A stretch of 64,000 nucleotides of DNA from Flavobacteriales bacterium (GTDB lineage: Bacteria > Bacteroidota > Bacteroidia > CAIKAF01): NCBI GenBank assembly GCA_025451235.1, contig JANWKT010000001.1:1-64000 (forward strand), in the 5' to 3' direction. Both the position numbers and the translations under genes were made by a program. Under the pieces are notes generated by a model. That model saw only the letters and a list, made by a program, of their open reading frames with translations. It did not search any database and was not told the DNA's origin. This document shows positions 56,589-64,000 of the stretch, piece by piece (the stretch's first letter is position 1; every line of letters starts with the position of its first letter).

Positions 56589-57019
56589 AAAAACTATGTT
56601 TCGCTTTTGGATTAGTTATTATTATACTTTCAGCTTGCAAAACAGTGAGAAATAATACCAACAATGTTCCCGTGAACAACGAACCTGTATGTACTCTTAT
56701 CGTTATAGATACAGGTGGTATTTACGCATCTGGTGATGAGTTTCTATTAGTTGGTGCTGAATTGAAAGGTAAATGCCTGGAAATTGAAGTGGAATACAGC
56801 GGGGGTTGCGGAGGTGATACCTGGACGTTGGCATGGACCGGGAACCTGATGAAATCATTACCTCCGAAGGCCAATATTTATCTCCATTTAAAAGATGAAG
56901 ATGCCTGCAGGGAAGTAGTGCGTAAAAAAGTTTCTTTTGATATCAGTTCCATCTATAACGGAGAAGTCATTCTGATGCTCAAAGATTTTAGAGGAGTACT
57001 TACCTACAAGCCAGGATAA
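56585..57019 (+). CDS. Lipoprotein of unknown function, coupled to the ACMSD-like gene
   Basis: 144 residues. Lipobox ILSAC, lipidated Cys18, then an Asn-rich linker (NNTNNVPVNNE) and a small beta-rich domain with SGGCGGDTWTLAWTG and LKDEDACREVVRKKVSFD; two Cys may form a disulfide. The GGCG..W.L.W and KVSFDIS features suggest a beta-sandwich but no family is recognised. Overlaps the previous gene by four bases, so same transcript; no functional link is evident. Confidence 0.8.
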   Translation: MKKLCFAFGLVIIILSACKTVRNNTNNVPVNNEPVCTLIVIDTGGIYASGDEFLLVGAELKGKCLEIEVEYSGGCGGDTWTLAWTGNLMKSLPPKANIYLHLKDEDACREVVRKKVSFDISSIYNGEVILMLKDFRGVLTYKPG

Positions 57020-57022
57020 GTT

Positions 57023-57676
57023 TTACCGAAGTGTAAAATTGATCGGCAATACAAAATTTACCTTTACCGGACGGCCACTTTGTTTACCTGGTTTCCATTG
57101 GGGCATTTTCGACACAACTCTTTTCGCCTCTTCATCGCATCCACCTCCAATACCTCTTTTTATAACTACGTTATGAATATTTCCTTCTTTATCCACCATA
57201 AATCCCACCCATACTTTTCCTTGAATTCCTTGCTCTTTTGCCATTTCAGGATAATGTATATTGGTTTGCATAAAGTTGGCTAAAGCAGGCTGTCCACCTG
57301 GAAATTCAGGCATTTCCTCAACGATGGTATATATTTCGTCCTCAGAGACTATTTCCTCGTAGTCGCCAACGGCCGTTGGACCTTCTACCTCACTGGATCC
57401 TACAGTAGTATTTATCCTATCATCATCATCAATCTCGTAGCCGTCTCCATGATGCTCAATAATCGTTGGGGGTGTAAACTTCACGTATTCGGTTGGAGGT
57501 GGTGGTTCCTCCCTCAAAGAATCAGGTTCCTGTAAGGTAACTTCTAACTTTGTTTGTGGTGTTTTTTTGATGACCAGATCAATAGCCAATGGTTCGTTTT
57601 GGCCGGCTCTTTGATCCATTCCTGCACAACTTGAAAAAAGAATGGCAAGAATAGCAACTGCAGTTATTCTTCTCAT
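57023..57676 (-). CDS. TonB C-terminal-domain lipoprotein
   Basis: 217 residues from ATG 57676, chosen because it begins the signal sequence and avoids the overlap with the VanZ-like gene that a start at 57754 would give. Signal MRRITAVAILAILFSSC with a lipobox-like FSSC (Cys17). A proline and acid-rich spacer (REEPPPPTEYVKFTPP) leads to a TonB C-terminal domain (FPGGQPALANFMQTNIHYPE, GIQGKVWVGFMVDKEGNI, WKPGKQSGRPVKVNFVLP). Typical TonB proteins anchor by a membrane helix to reach ExbBD; a lipid-anchored form would not transfer energy in the same way. Last gene of the sprA block. Confidence 0.85.
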   Translation of the reverse strand: MRRITAVAILAILFSSCAGMDQRAGQNEPLAIDLVIKKTPQTKLEVTLQEPDSLREEPPPPTEYVKFTPPTIIEHHGDGYEIDDDDRINTTVGSSEVEGPTAVGDYEEIVSEDEIYTIVEEMPEFPGGQPALANFMQTNIHYPEMAKEQGIQGKVWVGFMVDKEGNIHNVVIKRGIGGGCDEEAKRVVSKMPQWKPGKQSGRPVKVNFVLPINFTLR

Positions 57677-57699
57677 AAAGGGTTTTACTTTTTTGTGAG

Positions 57700-58095
57700 T
57701 TATATATTTTTTTTCTGTTTCTGTTCTATTTTTTTTCGAAAAAAAACCATCCAAATAATCGTTGCCAGTAGTACACCAGCCACATTGGCCATCATATCGT
57801 ATACATCAAAACTTCGGTTCCTGAAAACCTCCTCCTGCATCAATTCCATCAAGGCTCCGTACGATGCACTTAATATAACCGCAATTAACAAATAATATTT
57901 TCTGAGCAGGGTGAATCTTTGTTGCAAAGCAAAGCCTCTTAACAAAATACCTTGTAAAAGGCCATAAATAATCAGATGTCCGAATTTATCAAAACCAATA
58001 ACAGGGGAAGGTGGTAATTGTTCGCCGGGAATGGCGCTTGCCACAAGAATGAAGAGCAGCCAAAAAACTCCCCATATATTATATTTCCAAAACAT
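57700..58095 (-). CDS. VanZ-like membrane protein
   Basis: 131 residues, four predicted helices. VanZ-family motifs: FDKFGHLIIYGLLQ, ELMQEEVFRNRSFDVYDMMANVAG. The family is tied to teicoplanin resistance in one operon, but most members have no known role. Follows gcvH by 14 bases and is followed by the TonB-like gene; this order after sprA recurs in Bacteroidota genomes as I remember them. Confidence 0.88.
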   Translation of the reverse strand: MFWKYNIWGVFWLLFILVASAIPGEQLPPSPVIGFDKFGHLIIYGLLQGILLRGFALQQRFTLLRKYYLLIAVILSASYGALMELMQEEVFRNRSFDVYDMMANVAGVLLATIIWMVFFRKKIEQKQKKNI

Positions 58096-58109
58096 TTATC
58101 CTATTAGGA

Positions 58110-58490
58110 TCAAACTCCCACCAATGAGGAGTATGAAGCAGCATCCAACAGATGGTCCAGCTCAGAAGGATTCGTCAACTTTACCTTTACCATCCAGCCC
58201 TCACCATACGGATCATGGTTCACCAATTCAGGGTTTGATTCCAGTTTCGGGTTTACTTCAATAATTTCAGCACCCACTGGTAGAAAAAGGTCGGAAACTG
58301 TTTTTACCGCCTCTACGGTCCCAAACACTTCTTCCTTTTTCAAAATTTCCCCGACAGTTTCTATTTCGACAAATACAATATCTCCAAGTTCACTCTGGGC
58401 AAAATCGGTAATACCTATATAGGCAACTTCTCCATCTATACGGATCCATTCATGGTCGTTTGAATACTTGAGTTCTGAGGGGATTTTCAT
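58110..58490 (-). CDS. gcvH: Glycine cleavage system H protein
   Basis: 126 residues from ATG 58490, the usual length; a TTG/ATG extension upstream to 58523 is not needed. The lipoyl-accepting lysine is Lys63 in [13 protein letters not shown], with DHEWIRIDG at the N terminus and [15 protein letters not shown] near the end. It shuttles the aminomethyl group between the P, T and L proteins. It has its own -7 box after sprA. Confidence 0.97.
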   Translation of the reverse strand: MKIPSELKYSNDHEWIRIDGEVAYIGITDFAQSELGDIVFVEIETVGEILKKEEVFGTVEAVKTVSDLFLPVGAEIIEVNPKLESNPELVNHDPYGEGWMVKVKLTNPSELDHLLDAASYSSLVGV

Positions 58491-58520
58491 AATTAAGTAG
58501 TAAGATTTAATTAAGGTGCT

Positions 58521-58528
58521 CAAACGTA
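58521..58528 (-). promoter_or_regulatory. -7 box for gcvH
   Basis: Minus strand TACGTTTG fits TAnnTTTG, 30 bases before ATG 58490. No exact -33. Confidence 0.5.
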
Positions 58529-58529
58529 C

Positions 58530-58551
58530 AAAAAAAAATCAAAATTGATTT
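58530..58551 (-). terminator. Possible terminator after sprA
   Basis: Minus strand AAATCAA, loop TT, TTGATTT then a run of T: small AT-rich hairpin with T run, 25 bases after the sprA stop, just upstream of the gcvH promoter. Confidence 0.5.
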
Positions 58552-58575
58552 AGCAATGTTGATATTTTAAGATAG

Positions 58576-61500
58576 CTATTGAGACAAGGTAAACCTGATA
58601 CTTAATCCTGCATTGGTATTGGCAGTAGGGAATTGATTGGCTACGAATGGGTTATTGATAATCTGGTCCACAAACAGCCTTACCATGATAGAAGAGTTCA
58701 CTTGGTACTCGGCAAACGCTTTGATGTTAATAGCTCTCTGACCCGCAGTTACCTGTTCAATTTCAGTATCTATTTTCCTTATAATGGTAGAGTTGTCTCT
58801 CAATCCGAAATCAAATCTCAGGTTCAGGTTGCTTTTAATGTCTTTGCCACCAATCCTGAAAGGAAGTTTTACATTTTTAATGGTATAACCTGCTCCCACG
58901 ATCACCTCGAAGGTATTGCTTTCAGTAACCTGGCTATTAGGGAAATTAAGAGTTATATTTCTTGAAGATTTTATCTCTACACTTGCCTGTACCGTATTAT
59001 TAAAAGTAAGATCCATTTTGATAAGCGGATTATAACTTTCAGACAGGGTAACACTGGTCATAAAATATCGGCTGATATAATTTCCGTTGTCATCCAGAAT
59101 GCTATGCTCAAATGGGTTTTTAATAAATACGGAAGGGTCGTAACCTGGTGCAGAAGTATATACATAGTTAGACTGGAAGCCCGCCATATTCATCGTACAT
59201 TGATATGCATGTGTAAACACAATGTTTTTAAATATTTTCTTGAAGAACGGCAGATCTTTCAATCCGTCGAATTGTACCCTCCAATTCGGGATCGGGATTT
59301 GCGGGAACATATCTAAGCTCATGTCTGATGCATCCCTGCCCTGATATGCGGACAAGAATGAATAGAGCAATACATCCTGTTGCTTATCGCCATACCCCAC
59401 CTGGTAAGTTGCATTGGGGTTATGACTTGCATATGGATTAAGTTGTGCAATCCTTCCTGAAATAACAGATCTGTTGGCCAATAATTGTGCAAAAATAGTG
59501 GAAGAAAAATTTGCTCCAATTCCGCCGAACGAAGTGGCCATCATATTCGATGAGATGCTAAAATTACCCACCGTTAATGGATTCTGTGCCCTAAAGTCAT
59601 CCACACTTGGCACATATCTATAATTGGCCTGATAGTTCTCTGCATATTGCCTGGTTCCTGTAATGGTAACCCTGAACCCTTTGAATGGCTCATAAGTAGC
59701 ATTGTAAGTAAGGTTCGAATTATGGGTACGGTTAAACAGAACATTTAATGAGCTGTCTCTTACCAGCCAGTTGTCATGAACGACCTTATTGGCAAGATCT
59801 AAATCATTGTACTGCCGTCCGAATACAAAGTCCCCGCCTACACCTGGATTATAAATATCCATTCCCAGCAACGAGGTGCCCGCTTTATAGCCAGGTAAAA
59901 TAGTTCCATTGGTTTCCGTATAACTCACCGAAAGATTCTTTAAACCAAATATAATTTTACCAATGGCCCGGGGGATCTCTGTCCATTTGAATTGGTTTTT
60001 CTCTTTTTTACCTTCGATAAAAATATCTGCATCTTTTACATCTTCGCTGGAAATAAATCTCACCCTTTCATCATCCACCACTTCGGTTTTTCCAATCACA
60101 TCGTGTCCATCCTTGGCCACCACCCGAACCGTTACCAATTCGGTTTTTAGTTTATGCTTGATGAGTTTTTTCTTGTCCTTTTTAAAGTCGACGTCCTCTT
60201 TACTCCATTTTACCGTCTTGTATTTTTTAGTGTCCGAAGTATCATTCTTATTGTCCTTCTTGGGTTGCTTCCAGATCTCTTTCAATCCTGGGATCTTGGT
60301 CCACAAGTTGGAGAGATTCAACTGTGCATTTACCTTGAACGTCATGGAATTTTGTGCCACGTTCCCAAAACGACCCTGGGTAAATTCATTGGTTGGGGTT
60401 CTCTGCATGGTACCTGAGGTCCATTTATAATTACCCGTGTATCCAACGGAAGCAGATATCCATTCTGTAATGGGAAATTTGCTGAAAGGAATCTGGTAAT
60501 TCACATCGAAGTTATGCGTATACATGGTATTTCTTCCAAAAAATCCAACCTGTGGCCTAATGGTACTATCCAATTCCATTTCAGGCTCATCAATCCGAGA
60601 ATTATTGGTTGCGTTGAAAGTAAATGTTACCGATTTAAACGGACTGTATTGGAAATCATAGGTACGAACCCAGGTAAAATTCTTTTTGAACGACGGGAGG
60701 ATCAACAGGTCATAGGTGGTTGTATTCCTCAACAGGAATTCATTTTCATCCCGCTGGATATTTGCCCTGGCAGCCAATCGTTTGGGGACCAAAGTAAAGT
60801 TGAAATCCTTCAACCACTTCAGCCATTTACTCTTCATTTTCTTCGATTTTTTAAACGGCTCCCAATATTTTACAGTAGGTGAAAAGGTATATCCCAGCGA
60901 TCCCCTATGTTGAGTCGTATTGTTTCTTACCGTTTTAATATCATGATAGGTATCCTCGGTAAATGAATAAGAAATATCCCAATTCTCAATGTCCCAAGGA
61001 TGTACCTTTTTGTTCCCGTTCACCCTGTTCTTCCGCATATTGGTAACGTTGAAACTCGTACGGGTAATCACCGTTTGCACCAACTGTCGCAATGAATCTT
61101 TTTGTGGTTCCGTACTTAAATTCTCCAGGGACCTGGTGAATTTAACATCCGGATCCAATGGGTTGAATTGAGGATTGGCTACACTGGTAGAATAACTAAA
61201 GAAAACAGGGATCGTTACACCCGCTTTTGGTCCGAAGAATTTTCCAAACTCAAACTGGGTAGTAATATCAAAGGTGGTGGTATTCTGTCTGCTTCTTTGT
61301 AAAGGTTTCTGATCGATATTTCCAAAACCAAATGAAGTATAGGAAGCGGATGCTGTTACCTGCCCGAAATCTGCCAAATCAAGTTGAGTTCTCACTTTTG
61401 CGGCCCAGCCTCCTTGCTCATAATAATCTGTTACCCTCAGCTCATTTACCCAGATCTGTGCTGTTTTGGCTAAACCATCATCTGCTTTGACCCCGTTCAA

Positions 61501-64000
61501 ACCCGTTTGCCATGGATTGTTTTTTGCATGCGGATTTCTTACCCCGATCATTACACTTCGGATATTCGCAATATTCGGATTACCTACGATTCTAATCCTT
61601 TGCCCATTCGACATGAGCTTTTCAAAAACAAGATTGACCGGATAACCCTGGGCATTTCGTTCCAGTTTGATTTCAGGAAGATCTTCTAAAATAACATTGA
61701 TCTCATTATTGGCTCTCCATACATTTTTTCGATAATCTTCATCGTCACTTGGATTTGTGAGACTGGTAGGTTGTTGGGTGGGGTCTGACAATGCCAACGG
61801 AACTTCGATCTCATAATAATTTTCCGTAGCATCCATTCCTAAACGAATGAATACAGAAAGATCGTTGCTATCCAAAGGAATTCCTAATACCTCCTCCGCA
61901 TGCACCCACATTTTTAAATGTTTGTACGACCTGAAATCATATTCAGTATTTTTATATACAGCTTTCGCCTCTCCATCCTCCAAATTAGTTACATTCATTA
62001 CCAATGCCTGCTCATTTAATTGGGTGAGCTGCGGGTTAGCAGGATCCACCTCTCTTGTAATTCCAGGAGGCATGGCATAGGGGAAGGGTAACTTACCGGT
62101 ATTCTCTTCAATATTAACCGTAGTTGAATTAAAATCGGCAGCATCTTGGGTAACAAATGCAGTAGGATCCCATAAGCTCGACTGGTACATCCTCCAATCG
62201 GCACGAACCAATTGCAAGGTGGCTAGTCTTAAGAAAATATCATCCGGAAAATCCGTCATCAACATTCTCATGTATCGGATAGAACGGAAATTATCAATGG
62301 TACCGATCTGCTCCCTGTCTTCCGACCGGATCGGGATTCTGAACTGGATCCATTTTACAGATTTGGTTACCGTTTGTCCATTTACTTCATAAGGTTTACT
62401 GATCCCTGTTCTGATATCGGTAATATAATTTTCCCCGATCTCATCCAGGTCTTCCGGTTTAATGCTCAAGGTATACTGGTAATATCCCTCCGGTTGATCC
62501 AGTGTAAAGTTGGAATTCACGTCCTCTGTATTCGGAGTTTGTTGGAAGGATTCATTGATATTTCCTGCAGGTGAATTTCTCTCAGCACCTAAATAATGTT
62601 TATATCGCTGATGTGGATAACCACCAGTCAAAATATCATCGTTATAGGCCGAGCCATTATAATGGCGATAGTTATCAGCAGATGGATCTGCATCAAGATC
62701 GGCATATGCTGGGATGGTGGTAGTACCATATGCAGAGGCAGCCGCTTGTAAATAACTATCAAAGAAAGTTCTTTCTGTTCCATCAATCAATCCATCATAC
62801 CCTACATCCTGCGAATCACGGGTAGCCGGATCATTATCAAAATTACTATTGATCGGTTGTAATAAAGGAGCTCTTCCCCAGGCAGTATTTGTTGTAGGGC
62901 GGTCTTGTGTTGGCGTAGGTAATCCGTTCTCATAATTCAGTCTTCCATCGCGACAAACGTCTTCATTCATGTTCCCGATCTGGATAATAAATTTACCACC
63001 ACCTCCGGCAGCCAGGTTCGCATTCGTTGATCCAGGTCCGTCATCCCATGCTTTCAATGAATCCAGGTCAGGAGAAAATGGATCCATCATCCAGAACTCA
63101 ATATAAGATACGTTCGCTGCATCCCAGTTAGTGGTTTCCATTCTTCTCATCATGGAACCAAAATTACTTTTGGGATTTTGTAAAACTACTTTGTTGATTT
63201 CTCCTGTATTCAAAGAAGCAACATCATAATTGTATGGTCCTCTTTCATCCGGGTAAAAATGCAGATCTAAAATTTGTTGAGTGGAAATTACTCCTAAATT
63301 CTTCGGAGGCTGATAACCAGGGAACACTTCTTTACTGTCAATTTCACGCAGGTAATCGTTCGTCATTACATGCTGGTTATTCTTGATAGCATTGGGTGTA
63401 TAAGAGTTATTCCTGTAAAACAATGGATCCTGTATGAACCAGGTCATTTTTGCCCGGTTAAAATTATATCTTACATCATTGAAATAATTTCCGTTCGGGA
63501 ACAAAGGATTGTCTTGGGGCACCGTACCCAATCTCCAGAAAAATGGATTCCGGATATCAATCGGTGTTTCTGCTCCTTCGAAGTCGTCAATATAAGAGAT
63601 CCCGTTCTCACCGGTCTTATCGATCACCGTATTATATCCCGGAATTAACCCTGCAAACTCTCCGTTTATTTTAAAATTACTCGGGGCTTTGGTATCTATC
63701 CCCGGAATGAGATCGACTATCCGGGTGATCAAATTCGATTGGGTGGAATAATTGATATCATATCCCAACATGGTATTCGAAATAGGTTCGTTACCAATGT
63801 CAATTTTTTGGGTAAGGGGTCGTTCATGTAAATTCATGAAGGTGGCTCCCATCTGGAAATTCTTGCTGAATTTATAATCCGCATGCACGCCTATCATCCG
63901 CTTTTGCTGGATGTTAAAAGTGGCATTGTTTTCTAAAGAGATATTAATGGGTAATCCTGAGTTGAGGATACTTTCATTCACGATCCTTACTTTACCCGCA
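58576..64000 (-). CDS. sprA: SprA, T9SS outer-membrane translocon (N-terminal part beyond the window)
   Basis: About 1807 residues are visible and the frame is open through base 64000 (AGKVRIVNESILN across the edge), so the start is outside. Family features: LPINISLENN, KFSKNFQMGATFMNLHERP, EFAGLIPGYNTVID, ISYIDDFEGAETPIDI, NPFFWRLGTVPQDNP, the RTFFDSYLQAA and GWAAKVRTQLDLADFG segments, ending AGLSIRFTLSQ. SprA (Sov) forms the 36-stranded barrel through which T9SS cargo leaves; the full protein is about 2400 residues. At least six genes in this window encode likely cargo. Upstream of gcvH, the common Bacteroidota order. Confidence 0.97.
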   Translation of the reverse strand, partial: AGKVRIVNESILNSGLPINISLENNATFNIQQKRMIGVHADYKFSKNFQMGATFMNLHERPLTQKIDIGNEPISNTMLGYDINYSTQSNLITRIVDLIPGIDTKAPSNFKINGEFAGLIPGYNTVIDKTGENGISYIDDFEGAETPIDIRNPFFWRLGTVPQDNPLFPNGNYFNDVRYNFNRAKMTWFIQDPLFYRNNSYTPNAIKNNQHVMTNDYLREIDSKEVFPGYQPPKNLGVISTQQILDLHFYPDERGPYNYDVASLNTGEINKVVLQNPKSNFGSMMRRMETTNWDAANVSYIEFWMMDPFSPDLDSLKAWDDGPGSTNANLAAGGGGKFIIQIGNMNEDVCRDGRLNYENGLPTPTQDRPTTNTAWGRAPLLQPINSNFDNDPATRDSQDVGYDGLIDGTERTFFDSYLQAAASAYGTTTIPAYADLDADPSADNYRHYNGSAYNDDILTGGYPHQRYKHYLGAERNSPAGNINESFQQTPNTEDVNSNFTLDQPEGYYQYTLSIKPEDLDEIGENYITDIRTGISKPYEVNGQTVTKSVKWIQFRIPIRSEDREQIGTIDNFRSIRYMRMLMTDFPDDIFLRLATLQLVRADWRMYQSSLWDPTAFVTQDAADFNSTTVNIEENTGKLPFPYAMPPGITREVDPANPQLTQLNEQALVMNVTNLEDGEAKAVYKNTEYDFRSYKHLKMWVHAEEVLGIPLDSNDLSVFIRLGMDATENYYEIEVPLALSDPTQQPTSLTNPSDDEDYRKNVWRANNEINVILEDLPEIKLERNAQGYPVNLVFEKLMSNGQRIRIVGNPNIANIRSVMIGVRNPHAKNNPWQTGLNGVKADDGLAKTAQIWVNELRVTDYYEQGGWAAKVRTQLDLADFGQVTASASYTSFGFGNIDQKPLQRSRQNTTTFDITTQFEFGKFFGPKAGVTIPVFFSYSTSVANPQFNPLDPDVKFTRSLENLSTEPQKDSLRQLVQTVITRTSFNVTNMRKNRVNGNKKVHPWDIENWDISYSFTEDTYHDIKTVRNNTTQHRGSLGYTFSPTVKYWEPFKKSKKMKSKWLKWLKDFNFTLVPKRLAARANIQRDENEFLLRNTTTYDLLILPSFKKNFTWVRTYDFQYSPFKSVTFTFNATNNSRIDEPEMELDSTIRPQVGFFGRNTMYTHNFDVNYQIPFSKFPITEWISASVGYTGNYKWTSGTMQRTPTNEFTQGRFGNVAQNSMTFKVNAQLNLSNLWTKIPGLKEIWKQPKKDNKNDTSDTKKYKTVKWSKEDVDFKKDKKKLIKHKLKTELVTVRVVAKDGHDVIGKTEVVDDERVRFISSEDVKDADIFIEGKKEKNQFKWTEIPRAIGKIIFGLKNLSVSYTETNGTILPGYKAGTSLLGMDIYNPGVGGDFVFGRQYNDLDLANKVVHDNWLVRDSSLNVLFNRTHNSNLTYNATYEPFKGFRVTITGTRQYAENYQANYRYVPSVDDFRAQNPLTVGNFSISSNMMATSFGGIGANFSSTIFAQLLANRSVISGRIAQLNPYASHNPNATYQVGYGDKQQDVLLYSFLSAYQGRDASDMSLDMFPQIPIPNWRVQFDGLKDLPFFKKIFKNIVFTHAYQCTMNMAGFQSNYVYTSAPGYDPSVFIKNPFEHSILDDNGNYISRYFMTSVTLSESYNPLIKMDLTFNNTVQASVEIKSSRNITLNFPNSQVTESNTFEVIVGAGYTIKNVKLPFRIGGKDIKSNLNLRFDFGLRDNSTIIRKIDTEIEQVTAGQRAINIKAFAEYQVNSSIMVRLFVDQIINNPFVANQFPTANTNAGLSIRFTLSQ

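Overview
This window comes from a member of the Bacteroidota. The evidence is the C-terminal part of SprA (the outer-membrane translocon of the type IX secretion system, T9SS), several very large secreted proteins ending in type A or type B T9SS sorting domains, SusC-like TonB-dependent receptors, a PorV/PorQ-family protein, a LytTR response regulator, a two-component-propeller sensor, and promoters of the Bacteroidota kind (TTG, about 20 bp, TAnnTTTG). The DNA is AT-rich and looks chromosomal. No rRNA, tRNA, CRISPR, phage or transposase gene was found. The species cannot be named from the sequence.

Layout. 1-20 kb: a truncated propeller sensor, a 2823-residue surface protein with a zincin motif, a DbpA-like RNA helicase, a surface protein with a phage-tail-type S74 chaperone plus sorting domain, a tail-fibre-like protein co-transcribed with a BNR-propeller surface protein, and an OmpA protein with what looks like a hemopexin propeller. 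20-21 kb: greA and a HIT protein, overlapping by one base. 21-40 kb: two paralogous copies of a gene pair (TonB-dependent receptor plus a ~1550-residue surface protein), all on the minus strand, with a PorV/PorQ gene at the downstream end and a small membrane protein between the copies. 40-45 kb: a strong hairpin element, then four minus-strand genes for a degenerate M6-like protein and three secreted, very basic proteins, one made of 17-20-residue repeats; a divergent Rieske-like lipoprotein overlaps the start of the first. 45-49 kb: ordinary metabolism and regulation (M20 amidohydrolase, small TSUP permease, metallo-beta-lactamase hydrolase, LytTR regulator), then a candidate structured RNA with its own promoter and a terminal U run. 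49-52 kb: a two-gene unit linking a YbjN-like protein to a cytosolic trypsin-like protease with a zinc ribbon and a YbjN-like tail, then a dolichol-phosphate-mannose-synthase-like glycosyltransferase. 52-64 kb: a type B sorted protein, an ACMSD-like decarboxylase with a lipoprotein, and the sprA - gcvH - vanZ-like - tonB-like block.

How it fits together. The main theme is the cell surface. SprA is the T9SS channel, PorV-family proteins work with it, and at least six genes here encode likely T9SS cargo. The duplicated receptor/surface-protein pair resembles a SusC/SusD-type uptake unit in layout, but the partner is not SusD-like, and its substrate cannot be told from sequence. The candidates for undescribed biology are that duplicated unit, the 48.8 kb RNA, the YbjN/protease pair, and the secreted basic-repeat cluster.
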